Shown: piece by piece, positions 29,855 to 38,793 of the stretch | Numbering within the stretch: the first letter of the stretch is position 1 | How the letters are laid out: each line of letters opens with the position of its first letter | Source of the DNA: Methanosarcina flavescens | Lineage (GTDB): Archaea; Halobacteriota; Methanosarcinia; Methanosarcinales; Methanosarcinaceae | Reading direction: 5' to 3' | DNA: 64,000 nt | Assembly: GCF_001304615.2 (NCBI RefSeq) | Contig: NZ_CP032683.1 | Span: 124,001-188,000, forward strand | Notes under the pieces: model-generated | What the model saw: only the letters and a program-made list of their open reading frames with translations | The model's database searches: none | What the model was told of the DNA's origin: nothing | Made by a program: the position numbers and the translations under genes

Positions 29855-30061
29855 GCAGGAACTCGAGCATGAAATTTTTTTACGTTGGAATTGCAATTGC
29901 TCTTTTGCTCTCAGTTCTAGCGCCTTTCCTTGCATCTCCCGATCCCGATGGGCTAGAAAGTCGCTTCCGGCGTGATCGAGGATTCCAGGTTATCCGAGCT
30001 TGAGGAACAGGAACCATTTTTAATCGGGTCCATTTCGGGATCTGTAAAACTTAATCCCTGA
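29851..30061 (+). pseudogene. cbiN: Frameshifted and truncated cbiN
   Basis: From the ATG overlapping the cbiM stop, the frame gives an N-terminal membrane segment (FYVGIAIALLLSVLAPFLAS) and the CbiN motif PDPDGLES, then ends at 30003. In another frame the sequence continues as ASGVIEDSRLSELEEQEPFL and ISGSVKLNP to a stop at 30061, consistent with a small deletion (about two bases) after GLES. The second membrane segment expected in CbiN is absent. The gene is therefore unlikely to be functional unless the frameshift is a sequence error, and even then the tail is missing. Confidence 0.8.
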
Positions 30062-30184
30062 AGTGGTAAAGGGATGTCCCGGATCGTGACCTTGCCTCCG
30101 GTACACTTTAAAAGGAGGTACTTCTGAACTCAACATCCATGATTCTATGCTTTTTCTCGATAACTATATTTAACATGAAATATA

Positions 30185-30198
30185 TTCACAATTGTGAA
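30185..30198. promoter_or_regulatory. Palindromic operator upstream of cysK-cysE
   Basis: TTCACAATTGTGAA is a perfect 14-bp palindrome, identical to the site at 23275. A TATA-like ACTATATTTAACAT lies about 25 bases upstream, so the palindrome would overlap the transcription start. The cysK ATG is 226 bases downstream; the leader contains a 7-bp hairpin GCTGCAA/TTGCAGC near 30220 and a second TATA-like sequence (TTTATAATATA) near 30335. Confidence 0.7.
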
Positions 30199-30423
30199 GT
30201 TATTTCGAATCAACTGCATGCTGCAATAGTGTTGCAGCTAAAAACTTCGGAGTTTCAGGCAGGGTGGAGTATAGTGCATATACTGTAATGAAGCCTGAAA
30301 AAGGTTTGAGTGAAAAAACATACATCACTGGCAGTTTATAATATAACCTTAGGGGAATAAAAACTTCATGGAATCTGGAAGAAATAAGATGCAGAAGACG
30401 GCAGGTAAGGAGACGGTAGAAGT

Positions 30424-31350
30424 ATGGGGCGAATATTTTCCGATGTAACCTGGACAATTGGCAATACTCCTCTTGTCAGGCTAAACCGCATAACCAAAGG
30501 GCTGCATGCGGATGTGCTGGCAAAAGTCGAATCCTTCAATCCCATGGGCAGTGTGAAGGACAGAATAGGGCTGGCAATGGTTGAAGAAGCCGAACGTGAA
30601 GGGAAAATCAAAGAAGGCACCACTATTATTGAAGCAACCAGCGGCAATACCGGCATTGCACTTGCATGCGTTTGTGCTGCCCGCGGCTACAATCTCATAC
30701 TGGTTATGCCTGAAACAATGACCGTAGAACGAAGAAAACTGCTTAAAGCTCTGGGAGCAGAACTTGTCCTGACCCCGGGGGCGGAAGGAATGAGGGGGGC
30801 AGTCAATAAAGCCGAGCAGATGGCTGCCGACAATCCTGCGCTTTATTTCATACCCCAGCAATTCCAGAACCCTGCAAATCCTGAGATTCACAGAAGGACA
30901 ACAGCCGAGGAGATCTGGAGAGATACTGACGGCAAAGCCGATGTTATTGTAGCGGGCGTGGGAACTGGAGGAACTATTACAGGGATTGCCAGTGTTATCA
31001 AAAAACGGAAACCTTCTTTTAAGGCGATTGCAGTCGAACCTGCAGAATCTCCCGTACTCAGTGGAGGAAGCCCTGGCCCGCACAGAATTCAGGGAATCGG
31101 TGCAGGTTTCGTTCCTGATGTTCTCCAGCTTGAGCTGGTCGATGAAATTATCAAAGTTACAGGAGATGAAGCTGCTGCCACAGCCCGGAGACTGGCAAAG
31201 GAAGAAGGCATCCTTGCAGGGATATCTTCAGGTGCTGCTACCTGGGCTGCACTTCAGGTCGCATCCAGGGAGGAAATGCGCGGAAAGACGATTGTTGTAA
31301 TCCTGCCGGATACAGGAGAGCGCTATCTGAGCACTGACCTGTTTGACTGA
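30424..31350 (+). CDS. cysK: Cysteine synthase CysK (O-acetylserine sulfhydrylase), 308 aa
   Basis: This PLP enzyme makes cysteine from O-acetylserine and sulfide. The PLP lysine is Lys 45 in [11 protein letters not shown]. The substrate loop TSGNTGIAL, the phosphate-binding [10 protein letters not shown] and the C-terminal [10 protein letters not shown] and [11 protein letters not shown] are all typical. The length is normal. It lies six to thirty bases upstream of cysE in the same direction, so the two form the cysteine biosynthesis operon, controlled presumably by the palindrome at 30185. It complements the homocysteine route encoded by metYX. Confidence 0.96.
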   Translation: MGRIFSDVTWTIGNTPLVRLNRITKGLHADVLAKVESFNPMGSVKDRIGLAMVEEAEREGKIKEGTTIIEATSGNTGIALACVCAARGYNLILVMPETMTVERRKLLKALGAELVLTPGAEGMRGAVNKAEQMAADNPALYFIPQQFQNPANPEIHRRTTAEEIWRDTDGKADVIVAGVGTGGTITGIASVIKKRKPSFKAIAVEPAESPVLSGGSPGPHRIQGIGAGFVPDVLQLELVDEIIKVTGDEAAATARRLAKEEGILAGISSGAATWAALQVASREEMRGKTIVVILPDTGERYLSTDLFD

Positions 31351-31382
31351 TTTACTTGAGAATTAATACCGGAAGATTACGA

Positions 31383-32327
31383 ATGGGAATCAGAGAAGAT
31401 ATAAGGACTGTTTTTAAAAAAGACCCCGCAGCAAGGTCTACACTTGAGGTAATCTGCTGCTATCCGGGCCTGCACGCTATCTGGATACATAGAGTATCCC
31501 ACTCGCTCTGGAATAGACACTTCTATTTTCTGGCTCGTTTGCTTTCTCACATATCCAGAATGTTGACAGGTATTGAAATCCATCCCGGGGCAAAGCTTGG
31601 AAGGCGAGTTTTTATAGATCATGGGTCCGGAGTAGTCATCGGAGAAACGGCTGAAGTCGGGGATGATGTTCTTATATACATGGGGGTTGTGCTGGGGGGT
31701 ACAGCTCTGGAGAGGAAAAAACGCCATCCAACTATTGAAAACGATGTGGTGATCGGCTCAGGAGCATCCGTACTCGGGCCAATCACTGTTGGCAGAGGTG
31801 CTAAAATCGGAGCTGGTTCGGTCGTTATCCGACCTGTCCCTGCCGGAGCTACGGTTGTGGGAGTACCTGCAAGGATTGCGGAGCCACGGCCATCCCCTTC
31901 TGCAGGACAACTGGACCATGATAAGCTTCCTGACCCTGGACTTATTGTAATAGGCCAGATACTTGATCGGCTGAGCAGGTTAGAAGACCAGTTCAAGGCA
32001 CATGAAGAGTCAATTTCCAGAGAGGAGAAAACTACACAGGGAGCAGCACTTAAGGACGAGCAAATCTATTCCCTGCTAAAAGACGTGATTGACCCTGGGG
32101 TAGGCATGGATATAGTAAAACTGGGACTGGTCAAGGAAGTAATAGTGGACGGTCCAAATGTGGATGTAAACCTTGTATTGACGACAAGTTCCTGCCCCAT
32201 GATCGAGTACTTTAAGGAACAGGTCCGGCGAAAAGTCCTGAGCGCTGGAGGGATAGAAAAAGTTAACGTAAATATCCTTGACGAGCCCTGGAGCTGGGAT
32301 AAATTCAAAAAACAGGCAGCGCGTTAA
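31383..32327 (+). CDS. cysE: Serine O-acetyltransferase CysE fused to a C-terminal DUF59 (MIP18) domain, 314 aa
   Basis: Residues 1-170 are a normal CysE: helical N terminus ([27 protein letters not shown]) then the left-handed beta-helix hexapeptide repeat with the active-site [14 protein letters not shown] (His 80) and [15 protein letters not shown]. After a linker, residues about 225-314 form a DUF59/MIP18-type domain ([35 protein letters not shown]), a family linked to Fe-S cluster assembly. This fusion is unusual. I start at the ATG at 31383 with GGAAG upstream; a TTG at 31356 in frame would add nine residues. It makes O-acetylserine for CysK. Confidence 0.93.
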   Translation: MGIREDIRTVFKKDPAARSTLEVICCYPGLHAIWIHRVSHSLWNRHFYFLARLLSHISRMLTGIEIHPGAKLGRRVFIDHGSGVVIGETAEVGDDVLIYMGVVLGGTALERKKRHPTIENDVVIGSGASVLGPITVGRGAKIGAGSVVIRPVPAGATVVGVPARIAEPRPSPSAGQLDHDKLPDPGLIVIGQILDRLSRLEDQFKAHEESISREEKTTQGAALKDEQIYSLLKDVIDPGVGMDIVKLGLVKEVIVDGPNVDVNLVLTTSSCPMIEYFKEQVRRKVLSAGGIEKVNVNILDEPWSWDKFKKQAAR

Positions 32328-32427
32328 ATATGCACCTGATACTCTGACAGGTTAGATAAAAGCTCAGAGTGTTTATTGAGCATATTTTCAGAAAATATTA
32401 ATTGATGTAAACAACTGTGGAGATACA

Positions 32428-32538
32428 ATGCGCTTTTTACGAGTAAACTGTATCACTGGCGTTGGGATGGCAATAGATGGTGGAATAATAGTCAGTGGTG
32501 GGATGGAAACACATGGAGAACCTGAAACAGTAATCTAA
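32428..32538 (+). CDS. Possible 36-aa small protein, or Trp-rich gene remnant in another frame
   Basis: An ATG at 32428 with GTGGAG upstream opens 36 codons (ITGVGMAIDGGIIVSGGMETHGE). The same DNA in another frame reads HWRWDGNRWWNNSQWWDGNTW, a tryptophan-rich repeat pattern that looks more like a real protein remnant but has no start codon. The two readings cannot both be protein; I cannot decide. Nothing else is seen in 32328-32671. Confidence 0.25.
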   Translation: MRFLRVNCITGVGMAIDGGIIVSGGMETHGEPETVI

Positions 32539-32671
32539 CTGTCCTCCTACGTTGACTATTTGCATATTGAATATAGAGAAGTAATTTTCACATATCATAA
32601 TCCCAGAAAGTCTCAAAGAGTTTCAAAATTTAAGATTCTTTACTGATTCTCGAGAAGTTATAAGAAGTGAA

Positions 32672-33709
32672 CTACTTTTGGGAAGCTTTTTTTTGTTTCC
32701 TGCACTCATTAATTCTTGAGCTAATTGTAAAAATAAGAGTTCGATTTTTATAATATTGTTTTTTGGGCTCTGTAGAAATCCTTAATTTAATCCATAATAA
32801 TTGTATTACTTTTTTGTTTATATTATAGACTATTAGTTTAACTTTTACTTCTTTTACTTGATTTCTAACCTTTCTTGCTCTTAATGTTTCTCCAAATTTT
32901 CTTTTTACAACAGATATTATTGTCTCTACTATATTCCTTCTATTGTATTTGATCTTATCAAAGTCTTTGTTTAATTGTTTTCTATATTTTCCGTTTATTC
33001 TCTTTCTTTTTCTTTCTCTCAAAGGTACTATTGAATCTGCTTTTATCTCTTCTCTTATTAGAGTATGAATTTCTTCGGAATCATATCCTTTATCCATCAC
33101 ATAACATTGAGACTTTCTTGACTTGTTTGATTGTCTTATCAGAGTCTTTGCATGCTTGACATCATGATCTGTTTTTTGGCTAATTTTCCATCCTAATATT
33201 ACTTTTTTAATAGTGTCTACTGATATTGAAGTTTTAAGGAAGCTCCTTCGGAGCTTCCCTGTTCTCTTAGAATAATAATGACTTGCATAAGAACTCGTAA
33301 ATCCTGTTGCATCAATTGCCGTAATGAGAACTTTTTCTCCATGTGAGTAAAATAGTTTTAGAGTTTTTGACAAAATTAGGTTAAACAATGAAGAGGGAAT
33401 TCTGGACACAAACTTTTGAAGAGTAGTGTAATGAGGAACCTTATCAAGGTCAAGTTTTTTCTTTATACTGTTCATGAGGTCAACAAGTTCTACAAAGTCA
33501 CGGTAGTCTGTACTTATATACTCCTTCAATAAAACAAGAACAAGAAGCTGATGTTGAGTATAAACACGTTTGGAATATTTGCAGGAGTAAAGGTTCAGTC
33601 TGGAAGACTGAACCGTTTTAAGACTGAGATCAATAAATTTAATATACTTATTTGATGACAATAGCAATTGCTCCTTTGTTTTTTGTGAGGACAAAAAATT
33701 AAGGAGCAT
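32672..33709 (-). CDS. IS5-like DDE transposase, 345 aa
   Basis: A DDE transposase with a helical N terminus, the first Asp in ITAIDATGF, the second in [12 protein letters not shown] and the Glu region [21 protein letters not shown]. Basic composition and length fit the IS5 superfamily. The right-hand 31 codons lie outside the element: the left inverted repeat (32765-32781) encodes RISTEP of the protein and the reading continues into flanking DNA until a TAG at 32672. The start ATG at 33709 is inside the element. The gene is otherwise uninterrupted, so the element may be recent. Confidence 0.88.
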   Translation of the reverse strand: MLLNFLSSQKTKEQLLLSSNKYIKFIDLSLKTVQSSRLNLYSCKYSKRVYTQHQLLVLVLLKEYISTDYRDFVELVDLMNSIKKKLDLDKVPHYTTLQKFVSRIPSSLFNLILSKTLKLFYSHGEKVLITAIDATGFTSSYASHYYSKRTGKLRRSFLKTSISVDTIKKVILGWKISQKTDHDVKHAKTLIRQSNKSRKSQCYVMDKGYDSEEIHTLIREEIKADSIVPLRERKRKRINGKYRKQLNKDFDKIKYNRRNIVETIISVVKRKFGETLRARKVRNQVKEVKVKLIVYNINKKVIQLLWIKLRISTEPKKQYYKNRTLIFTISSRINECRKQKKASQK

Positions 33710-33773
33710 TTTTACAATTTTATTTTTATAATTTTTGGGTAAAAACAGAATTTAGAGGATTTCTACAGAGCCC
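32765..33773 (-). mobile_element. IS5-like insertion sequence, about 1009 bp
   Basis: GGGCTCTGTAGAAATCC at 32765-32781 and its exact reverse complement at 33757-33773 are the 17-bp terminal inverted repeats (one further T/A may belong). The transposase gene fills the interior on the minus strand. Runs of five T flank both ends and may be a target duplication, but low complexity makes this uncertain. The element sits in a spacer and breaks no recognisable gene. Confidence 0.88.
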
Positions 33774-34165
33774 ATTTTTCATACTAATATATCTAAACTT
33801 ATTCACTCAAAATGATTTTGATTACAGTTTACTTTAGAGCAAAATTTTTTGAGAAATATATATAAAGTTTGAAAATAAGCCTTTTGCTAGCACTTTCCTT
33901 CTTTTTTCTTCTACTCTCCTAAAAGATACAGGAAATATTAATAGTTTAAATTAATAATTAACATGAAAGGCTTTTATATTTTTGTTATAATATCCTTGTA
34001 TTGTGGTAGGATAATGTGGGGCTGTTTAGTAATTACCCAATTTTCCTGAGATTCTGTCAGGATTATGGAAGCTAAGGTGTTTTTTTAGCTACACTTGAGC
34101 CTTTAAATGACCAGCCCTCGTAAATTTGAAAGTACAGCAAATTGTATGAAAGGGGTGGAATCTTA

Positions 34166-34339
34166 ATGAGTCGCCGATCTCCTCCAAAAAGGAGAGGTCA
34201 GAAACCAAAATTCGATCACGAAAAAATCGAAGAACTCCTCAGAGCAGGTGAGAAACCTGTTAAAATTATGCTTCTGGTAGGCTGTTCTTATGGGGTTTTA
34301 CGATATGTACGAAAGAAAATGGGGAGAAAGAAAGTATAA
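34166..34339 (+). CDS. 57-aa basic HTH-like protein
   Basis: The start ATG at 34166 follows GGGGTGG; an upstream ATG at 34142 is less well placed. The N terminus is basic (SRRSPPKRRGQKPKF) and residues 20-50 (HEKIEELLRAGEKPVKIMLLVGCSYGVLRYVRKKMG) resemble the helix-turn-helix of resolvase or Hin-type recombinases. It could be a small DNA-binding regulator or the severed C-terminal part of a recombinase. The spacer 33774-34165 is AT-rich with nothing else seen. Confidence 0.55.
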   Translation: MSRRSPPKRRGQKPKFDHEKIEELLRAGEKPVKIMLLVGCSYGVLRYVRKKMGRKKV

Positions 34340-34498
34340 AAAGTATAACTTTGAGATGAAAGTACATTTCTGAAAAGATATTTATTTGTATTCGGTTAAG
34401 GTAAGGTCTGTAAGAAATATGTTGTTTTTAATGTATTTTCCTGTTAACCAATTATTACGTTTATTGAATTAATTATTGAGTTGTTGAGGGTGAAAAAT

Positions 34499-34798
34499 AT
34501 GACTAAAAGAATACTTGCAATCGCTTTTACCTTCTTATTCATAATAGGACATATGTTCAGGCGGTGGAAACATATGCAAAAATCTCCTGTCTGGAGAGGA
34601 TTTCTAAGCGAATCTATGTGGATAGAGGACTATAGAAATCTATCGCTTTTCAGGAAACTGATTTTCTGGGTGAATTATCCATTCTCTTATGCTAAGTATT
34701 TATGGGTTGTTATATGGGATCGTATTGACAGATTATCCTTTAGAGATTCAAAGGCAAGGTATACTAAAATAGGGATGGAATACCAGAGAGCTTATTAA
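34499..34798 (+). CDS. Small membrane-associated protein, 99 aa
   Basis: ATG at 34499 is preceded by GAGGGTGA. The product starts with a hydrophobic segment (ILAIAFTFLFIIGHMF) followed by an aromatic and basic soluble part (RRWKHMQKSPVWRG, then LIFWVNYPFSYAKYLWVVIWDRID), which may form a second membrane-interacting stretch. I do not recognise the family. It is convergent with the MFS gene at 34936. Confidence 0.5.
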   Translation: MTKRILAIAFTFLFIIGHMFRRWKHMQKSPVWRGFLSESMWIEDYRNLSLFRKLIFWVNYPFSYAKYLWVVIWDRIDRLSFRDSKARYTKIGMEYQRAY

Positions 34799-34868
34799 GT
34801 GCAATGAACATGGCAAAGTTAAGTTTTGTTTAATAGCCTGACAACCTGCTAGTATCTCTTTCAACTAT

Positions 34869-34910
34869 TTTAATATCTCTTTAAGCTATTTTAATATCTC
34901 TTTAAGCTAT
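34869..34910. repeat. 21-bp AT-rich tandem repeat between convergent genes
   Basis: TTTAATATCTCTTTAAGCTAT occurs twice in tandem (34869-34889 and 34890-34910), with diverged partial copies on both sides. It lies between the stop of the 99-aa gene and the stop of the convergent MFS gene, and its T-rich content could terminate transcription from either side. Confidence 0.6.
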
Positions 34911-34935
34911 TTAAATATCTTTTTTAATATTTCTT

Positions 34936-36234
34936 TTATAGTGACATATCGATTATTTTTTGTTTTTTCTCCACTTTCTCAAAGAAGATATAATAAAGAA
35001 CAGTAGCCACTATATATAGGATGCATGTCAGGAGGAAGGGAAGGGTATAGAAACCATGAGCCATCATCAGGCCACCTGCATAGGTACTTAGTCCTACAAA
35101 GGTGTAGCAGCTCATCCAGATCAGGCTGTTCACAGTTGCCCTTTGATCTTCACTGACTATCTCCATATTGAAACTGCTCAATACTGGATTTGACATATTC
35201 ATTATAGCTGACCTCATAACAAATCCGAAAGCAGCTATTGCAAGTATGGATGTGGATATAAAGAGCAGGAGGAAAGGTATTGAGGCAAGCTGAACCAGGG
35301 CTACAACTTTTACCTTCCCGAGACCTTCTGTAAGTATGGGAACAAACAGTAAGGTAAACATCATCACCAGTTGAGAAAGAGAAAAGATTATGCCTATTTG
35401 CTTCGAACTGGCTCCTAATACAATATCAAAATATACATTAAAATAGGGAAGGGCAAGCCCCCATCCCATGCCTATTAGCCCGTTTACAAGAATCAATTTT
35501 TGAATCGTCACTGACCTTAAAGTGGAAAAAAGGGTGGAAAATGCGGCTGATCTTTCCACCAGGTTGTTTCTTTTATTATTTATGAATATTAAAGGTAACA
35601 GGGAAATTAATACAGCAGCAAGTGACGCATATAATGAAAGCTGGTAAGCAACCGGTCCTATGGGGTTAATGTCGAGGAAACTGATGAATATTTGCGGCAA
35701 ATTGCCTCCTGCAAAGTTTCCTATCATGACCCCTACAGTGTATAGCAAGTAGTACATCGAAAACAGGTGCATTCTCTCATAGCCCGTAGAGTTCTCAACC
35801 ATGAATGTGGGTGCTGTAACTATCTTGAGCGATGAGGATACACCATAGACAACGCTGAAAAAAGCCAGCAGGAATTTAGAGGTGGTAGTGTACAGGATTG
35901 AAAAGGAAAACAGGAGAAGCAGGCAGGACAACAACAATGTATTCTTTCTGCCTGCCCTATCGCAGAACATGGCTGCAGGTATTGCGAATAGTCCGGTAGA
36001 TACGGAAACAAGTGAGAGCATAAATCCCAGAAAATCTTCCCGGTATCCAAGCCTCAAGATGTATAGATTGAAAATCACTTCGTAGATTCCCAGACTCAAA
36101 GAGATGAGAAATACATATACTAAAAACAAGCATGCATTTCTACTGAAGCCGTTTAGCTTTGCTCTGTACCCGGCAACCGCACTTATGGTTGTATTTAGAA
36201 CAAGCCTGCTGTTAAGTGATGGGTATTTTCTCAT
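34936..36234 (-). CDS. MFS family transporter, 432 aa
   Basis: A major facilitator superfamily protein of about twelve hydrophobic segments. The loop motif after segment 2 (AMFCDRAGRKNTLLLSCLLLL) matches the MFS motif GxxxDRxGRR, and residues around 210-230 form the usual charged central loop (INNKRNNLVERS). It is the last gene of a seven-gene unit (ATPases, substrate-binding protein, methyltransferase, two permeases, MFS), 35 bases after the permease gene. In known metallophore systems an MFS protein exports the chelator that the ABC transporter re-imports; the same role is conceivable here but is inference. Confidence 0.85.
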   Translation of the reverse strand: MRKYPSLNSRLVLNTTISAVAGYRAKLNGFSRNACLFLVYVFLISLSLGIYEVIFNLYILRLGYREDFLGFMLSLVSVSTGLFAIPAAMFCDRAGRKNTLLLSCLLLLFSFSILYTTTSKFLLAFFSVVYGVSSSLKIVTAPTFMVENSTGYERMHLFSMYYLLYTVGVMIGNFAGGNLPQIFISFLDINPIGPVAYQLSLYASLAAVLISLLPLIFINNKRNNLVERSAAFSTLFSTLRSVTIQKLILVNGLIGMGWGLALPYFNVYFDIVLGASSKQIGIIFSLSQLVMMFTLLFVPILTEGLGKVKVVALVQLASIPFLLLFISTSILAIAAFGFVMRSAIMNMSNPVLSSFNMEIVSEDQRATVNSLIWMSCYTFVGLSTYAGGLMMAHGFYTLPFLLTCILYIVATVLYYIFFEKVEKKQKIIDMSL

Positions 36235-36269
36235 AGTAATTACTCTGAAGAAATATAGAACATAGGGTC

Positions 36270-37103
36270 TTAGTCGATGTCCTTCTTTTCTCTTGGGTCA
36301 AGCAGATCCCTTAATTCGTCTCCCAGGTAATTAAATGCAAGAACCGTAAGCATGATGGCAATCCCCGGGAAAATCATGATGTATGGGGCAGACCGAATGT
36401 ATGTTTTTCCTTCACTTAGCATGGAACCCCATTCCGGGGTAGGCGGCTGCACACCAAAACCCAGGAAGCTGAGCCCTGCTGCAGACAGTATCACATATCC
36501 CATTCCTATAGTTGCCATTACTATGAGGGGAGATATGACATTTGGAATTACATGGCACAGGATCACATGCATATCTCCTGCCCCAAGCCCTTTAGCAGCC
36601 TTGATGTAATCCTGTTCTTTAACTGTCATGACAGAACCCCTGGCAAGGCGGGCATAGCCAGCCCAATCCACTGTTATTAGGGCTATGACCAGATTCATGA
36701 ATCCTGCACCGAAAAGCCCGGCTATACCAAGTGCCAGCAGCAGGCTAGGAAAAGCTAGGAAAGCGTCAACTACCCGCATAACTATCTCATCCGTCCACCC
36801 CCCATAATATCCAGACAGAGTACCAATGGCAAGACCTAAAACAAAGGAGGAACTCACTACCAGAAGTCCTACTAATAGCGATACTCTTGCGCCAAAAATT
36901 ATGCGGCTCAGTATGCAACGGCCAAGATGATCGGTTCCAAACGGGTACTCTCTACACGGCTCTTTAAGCCGGAGTTCAAGATTTACTTTTTCAGGATCGT
37001 GGGGAGCTATATATCCTGCAAAAAGTGCTGCAAGTATGAAAAAAATGAGGGTTCCTGCACTGAGGAACAGTCCCAGATTGTTGTTTTTAAGCCTTGCTTT
37101 CAT
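36270..37103 (-). CDS. Nickel/oligopeptide ABC transporter permease (DppC/NikC type), 277 aa
   Basis: This second permease subunit has six membrane segments. The N terminus carries the DppC-type domain (APHDPEKVNLELRLKEPCREYPFGTDHLGRCILSRIIFGAR), and the EAA loop is visible in YIKAAKGLGAGDMHVILCHVIPNVISPLIV. It overlaps the DppB-type gene by 17 bases, implying tight coupling. With the DppB subunit it forms the pore of transporter 1. Substrate specificity lies in the binding protein, not here. Confidence 0.92.
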   Translation of the reverse strand: MKARLKNNNLGLFLSAGTLIFFILAALFAGYIAPHDPEKVNLELRLKEPCREYPFGTDHLGRCILSRIIFGARVSLLVGLLVVSSSFVLGLAIGTLSGYYGGWTDEIVMRVVDAFLAFPSLLLALGIAGLFGAGFMNLVIALITVDWAGYARLARGSVMTVKEQDYIKAAKGLGAGDMHVILCHVIPNVISPLIVMATIGMGYVILSAAGLSFLGFGVQPPTPEWGSMLSEGKTYIRSAPYIMIFPGIAIMLTVLAFNYLGDELRDLLDPREKKDID

Positions 37104-38031
37104 ATCTGATCTTTGGGTTTAGGTAAGCATAGGATATATCCACTGCAAAATTAACCAGGACAAATATCACAGCAATGAAAAGCGCGCAGCCCTGTATCAT
37201 GGGGTAATCCTTGCTGAGTATGGATGAAACGATGAGGTTGCCTATCCCTGGCCAGGAAAAGATTGTCTCAACTATGACAGAGCCATTTAGGAGATACCCG
37301 AAATTCAGTCCTGCAACCGTTACAACAGGGATGAGTGAGTTCTTTAAAGCATGCTTAAGAATTATTGTATGTTCAGGAACTCCTTTGGCTCTGGCTGCCC
37401 GGATGTAATCTTGCTGCATCACGTCCAGCATACTTGCTCTCATCAATCTCATGGTTACAGCTGCATAACTCGTTCCAAGGGTGATGGCAGGCAAAAAAAT
37501 GTAAGCCAGGCTTCCATCTCCATATCCTGATGAAGGCAAAATCTCCAGGGTAAGCGCGAAGACTATGATCAGGATATAAGCTTGCCAGAAACTGGGCATT
37601 GAGACTCCTGTAAGGGCAAAGAACCTGCAGGCAGCATCTACAACTGTTCCTTTTCTCAGGGCTGAGAGAATGCCTAAGGGGATTGCAATGATAAGGGAGA
37701 CCAGCATACTGGTTACAGCAAGTCTCAGGGTGACTTTAAAGCATCTGAGAATTGCCTCCGAGACATTTTCACCTGTCATGTACGATTCTCCAAGGTCTCC
37801 ACGGAGGACTTTATCCATCCAGTGAATGTACTGGATATGTACAGGGTTATCAAGCCCCGTTTTAGCCCTGAATTCTTCTACGGCTCTCTGATCGACACCT
37901 CCCATGGGATTCATAAGTGCATTTTCTGCCGTATCTCCAGGTGAGATATAGGTTATAGAAAAACTAATCACAGAGACCAAGAAAAGGACAGGGAGAAGAA
38001 GTAAAAACCTTCGAGTTATGAACTCTATCAC
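37087..38031 (-). CDS. Nickel/oligopeptide ABC transporter permease (DppB/NikB type), 314 aa
   Basis: The first permease subunit starts with MIEFITRRFLLLLPVLFLVSVISF and the diagnostic SPGDTAENALMNPMGG. It has six membrane segments and an EAA loop DYIRAARAKGVPEHTIILKHALKNSLIPV that contacts the ATPases. It lies 45 bases after the methyltransferase stop and overlaps the DppC-type gene. Length and order are normal for the family. Confidence 0.93.
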   Translation of the reverse strand: MIEFITRRFLLLLPVLFLVSVISFSITYISPGDTAENALMNPMGGVDQRAVEEFRAKTGLDNPVHIQYIHWMDKVLRGDLGESYMTGENVSEAILRCFKVTLRLAVTSMLVSLIIAIPLGILSALRKGTVVDAACRFFALTGVSMPSFWQAYILIIVFALTLEILPSSGYGDGSLAYIFLPAITLGTSYAAVTMRLMRASMLDVMQQDYIRAARAKGVPEHTIILKHALKNSLIPVVTVAGLNFGYLLNGSVIVETIFSWPGIGNLIVSSILSKDYPMIQGCALFIAVIFVLVNFAVDISYAYLNPKIRYESKA

Positions 38032-38076
38032 AGGTCATTTCTCCTTTATCATGTCCAAAATTTGTTTCCAGGCTGC

Positions 38077-38793
38077 TTATTTTTCTGCTTTGATGAAGTA
38101 AATCGGATCGGAGGAATCGTGTTTATCAAACAAACTGTCTTTCTCCTTTTCAAATTTACAAAAGTCCTCCATCCGTGTTATGCTGACAGTTCCAAATCCG
38201 GAATCCTTAAAGATTTTAGATAAATGCTCAGGTTTTAAACTGAATAAAGGAAGATTTTTTTTAATGGGCTCATACTGCTTTCTGTAAATCTTCATGTAAT
38301 TTTCTTCCTTCTTTCTTCCGGACAGGCTTTGTTGGTTCCAATCTCCATCTATTGCAATTATTTTTCCGCCATCTTTCAGGACTCTTCTCCATTCCATCAG
38401 TGCTTTTCTGGGATCTGGAAGAGTCCAGAGCAGGTATTTATTAACAACTACGTCGAAATATACGTCAGGTAACTGGAGATTTTCCGCATCTCCCTGGAGG
38501 AAGTTTATCTTAAGTGATCTTTTTGATGCATTTCTTTTCGCTTTCTCCAGCATGTTATTTGATAGATCAACGGCTGTTACTTCATTTCCCATTTCAGCGA
38601 ATAATAGTGCCAGAAAACCAGGGCCGGTTCCTATGTCAAGTACTTTCAAGCCTTTCTTTCCCTCTATAGCTTTTAAAAGCATAGCTTTCCAGGCATTGCG
38701 TCCTTCTTCAGAATTTTCGATGGCTCCGTTGTTGTAACTCTCACTGCGGTAATCCCAGTAGCTCTGGATAATTCTTTTAGTGTCCATATTCAT
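38077..38793 (-). CDS. Class I SAM-dependent methyltransferase, 238 aa
   Basis: A Rossmann-fold methyltransferase (type 11-like). Visible are the N-terminal IQSYWDYRSESYNNG, SAM motif I KVLDIGTGPGFLALLFAEMG, motif II VTAVDLSNNMLEKAK, DAENLQLPD and VLKDGGKIIAIDGDWN. Its ATG overlaps the stop of the substrate-binding protein gene by four bases, so it is translated as part of the transporter unit, placed between binding protein and permeases, which is unusual for pure import systems. Close paralogues lie at 42926 (intact) and 25300 (decayed, next to nikR). The substrate is unknown; a small metabolite related to the transported compound is plausible. Confidence 0.88.
   Translation of the reverse strand: MNMDTKRIIQSYWDYRSESYNNGAIENSEEGRNAWKAMLLKAIEGKKGLKVLDIGTGPGFLALLFAEMGNEVTAVDLSNNMLEKAKRNASKRSLKINFLQGDAENLQLPDVYFDVVVNKYLLWTLPDPRKALMEWRRVLKDGGKIIAIDGDWNQQSLSGRKKEENYMKIYRKQYEPIKKNLPLFSLKPEHLSKIFKDSGFGTVSITRMEDFCKFEKEKDSLFDKHDSSDPIYFIKAEK

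Noticed and set aside
30481-31083. 200-codon minus-strand frame opposite cysK
   Set aside because: Antisense shadow of the PLP enzyme gene.
36927-37109. Small plus-strand frame at the permease junction
   Set aside because: Antisense to two overlapping permease genes.
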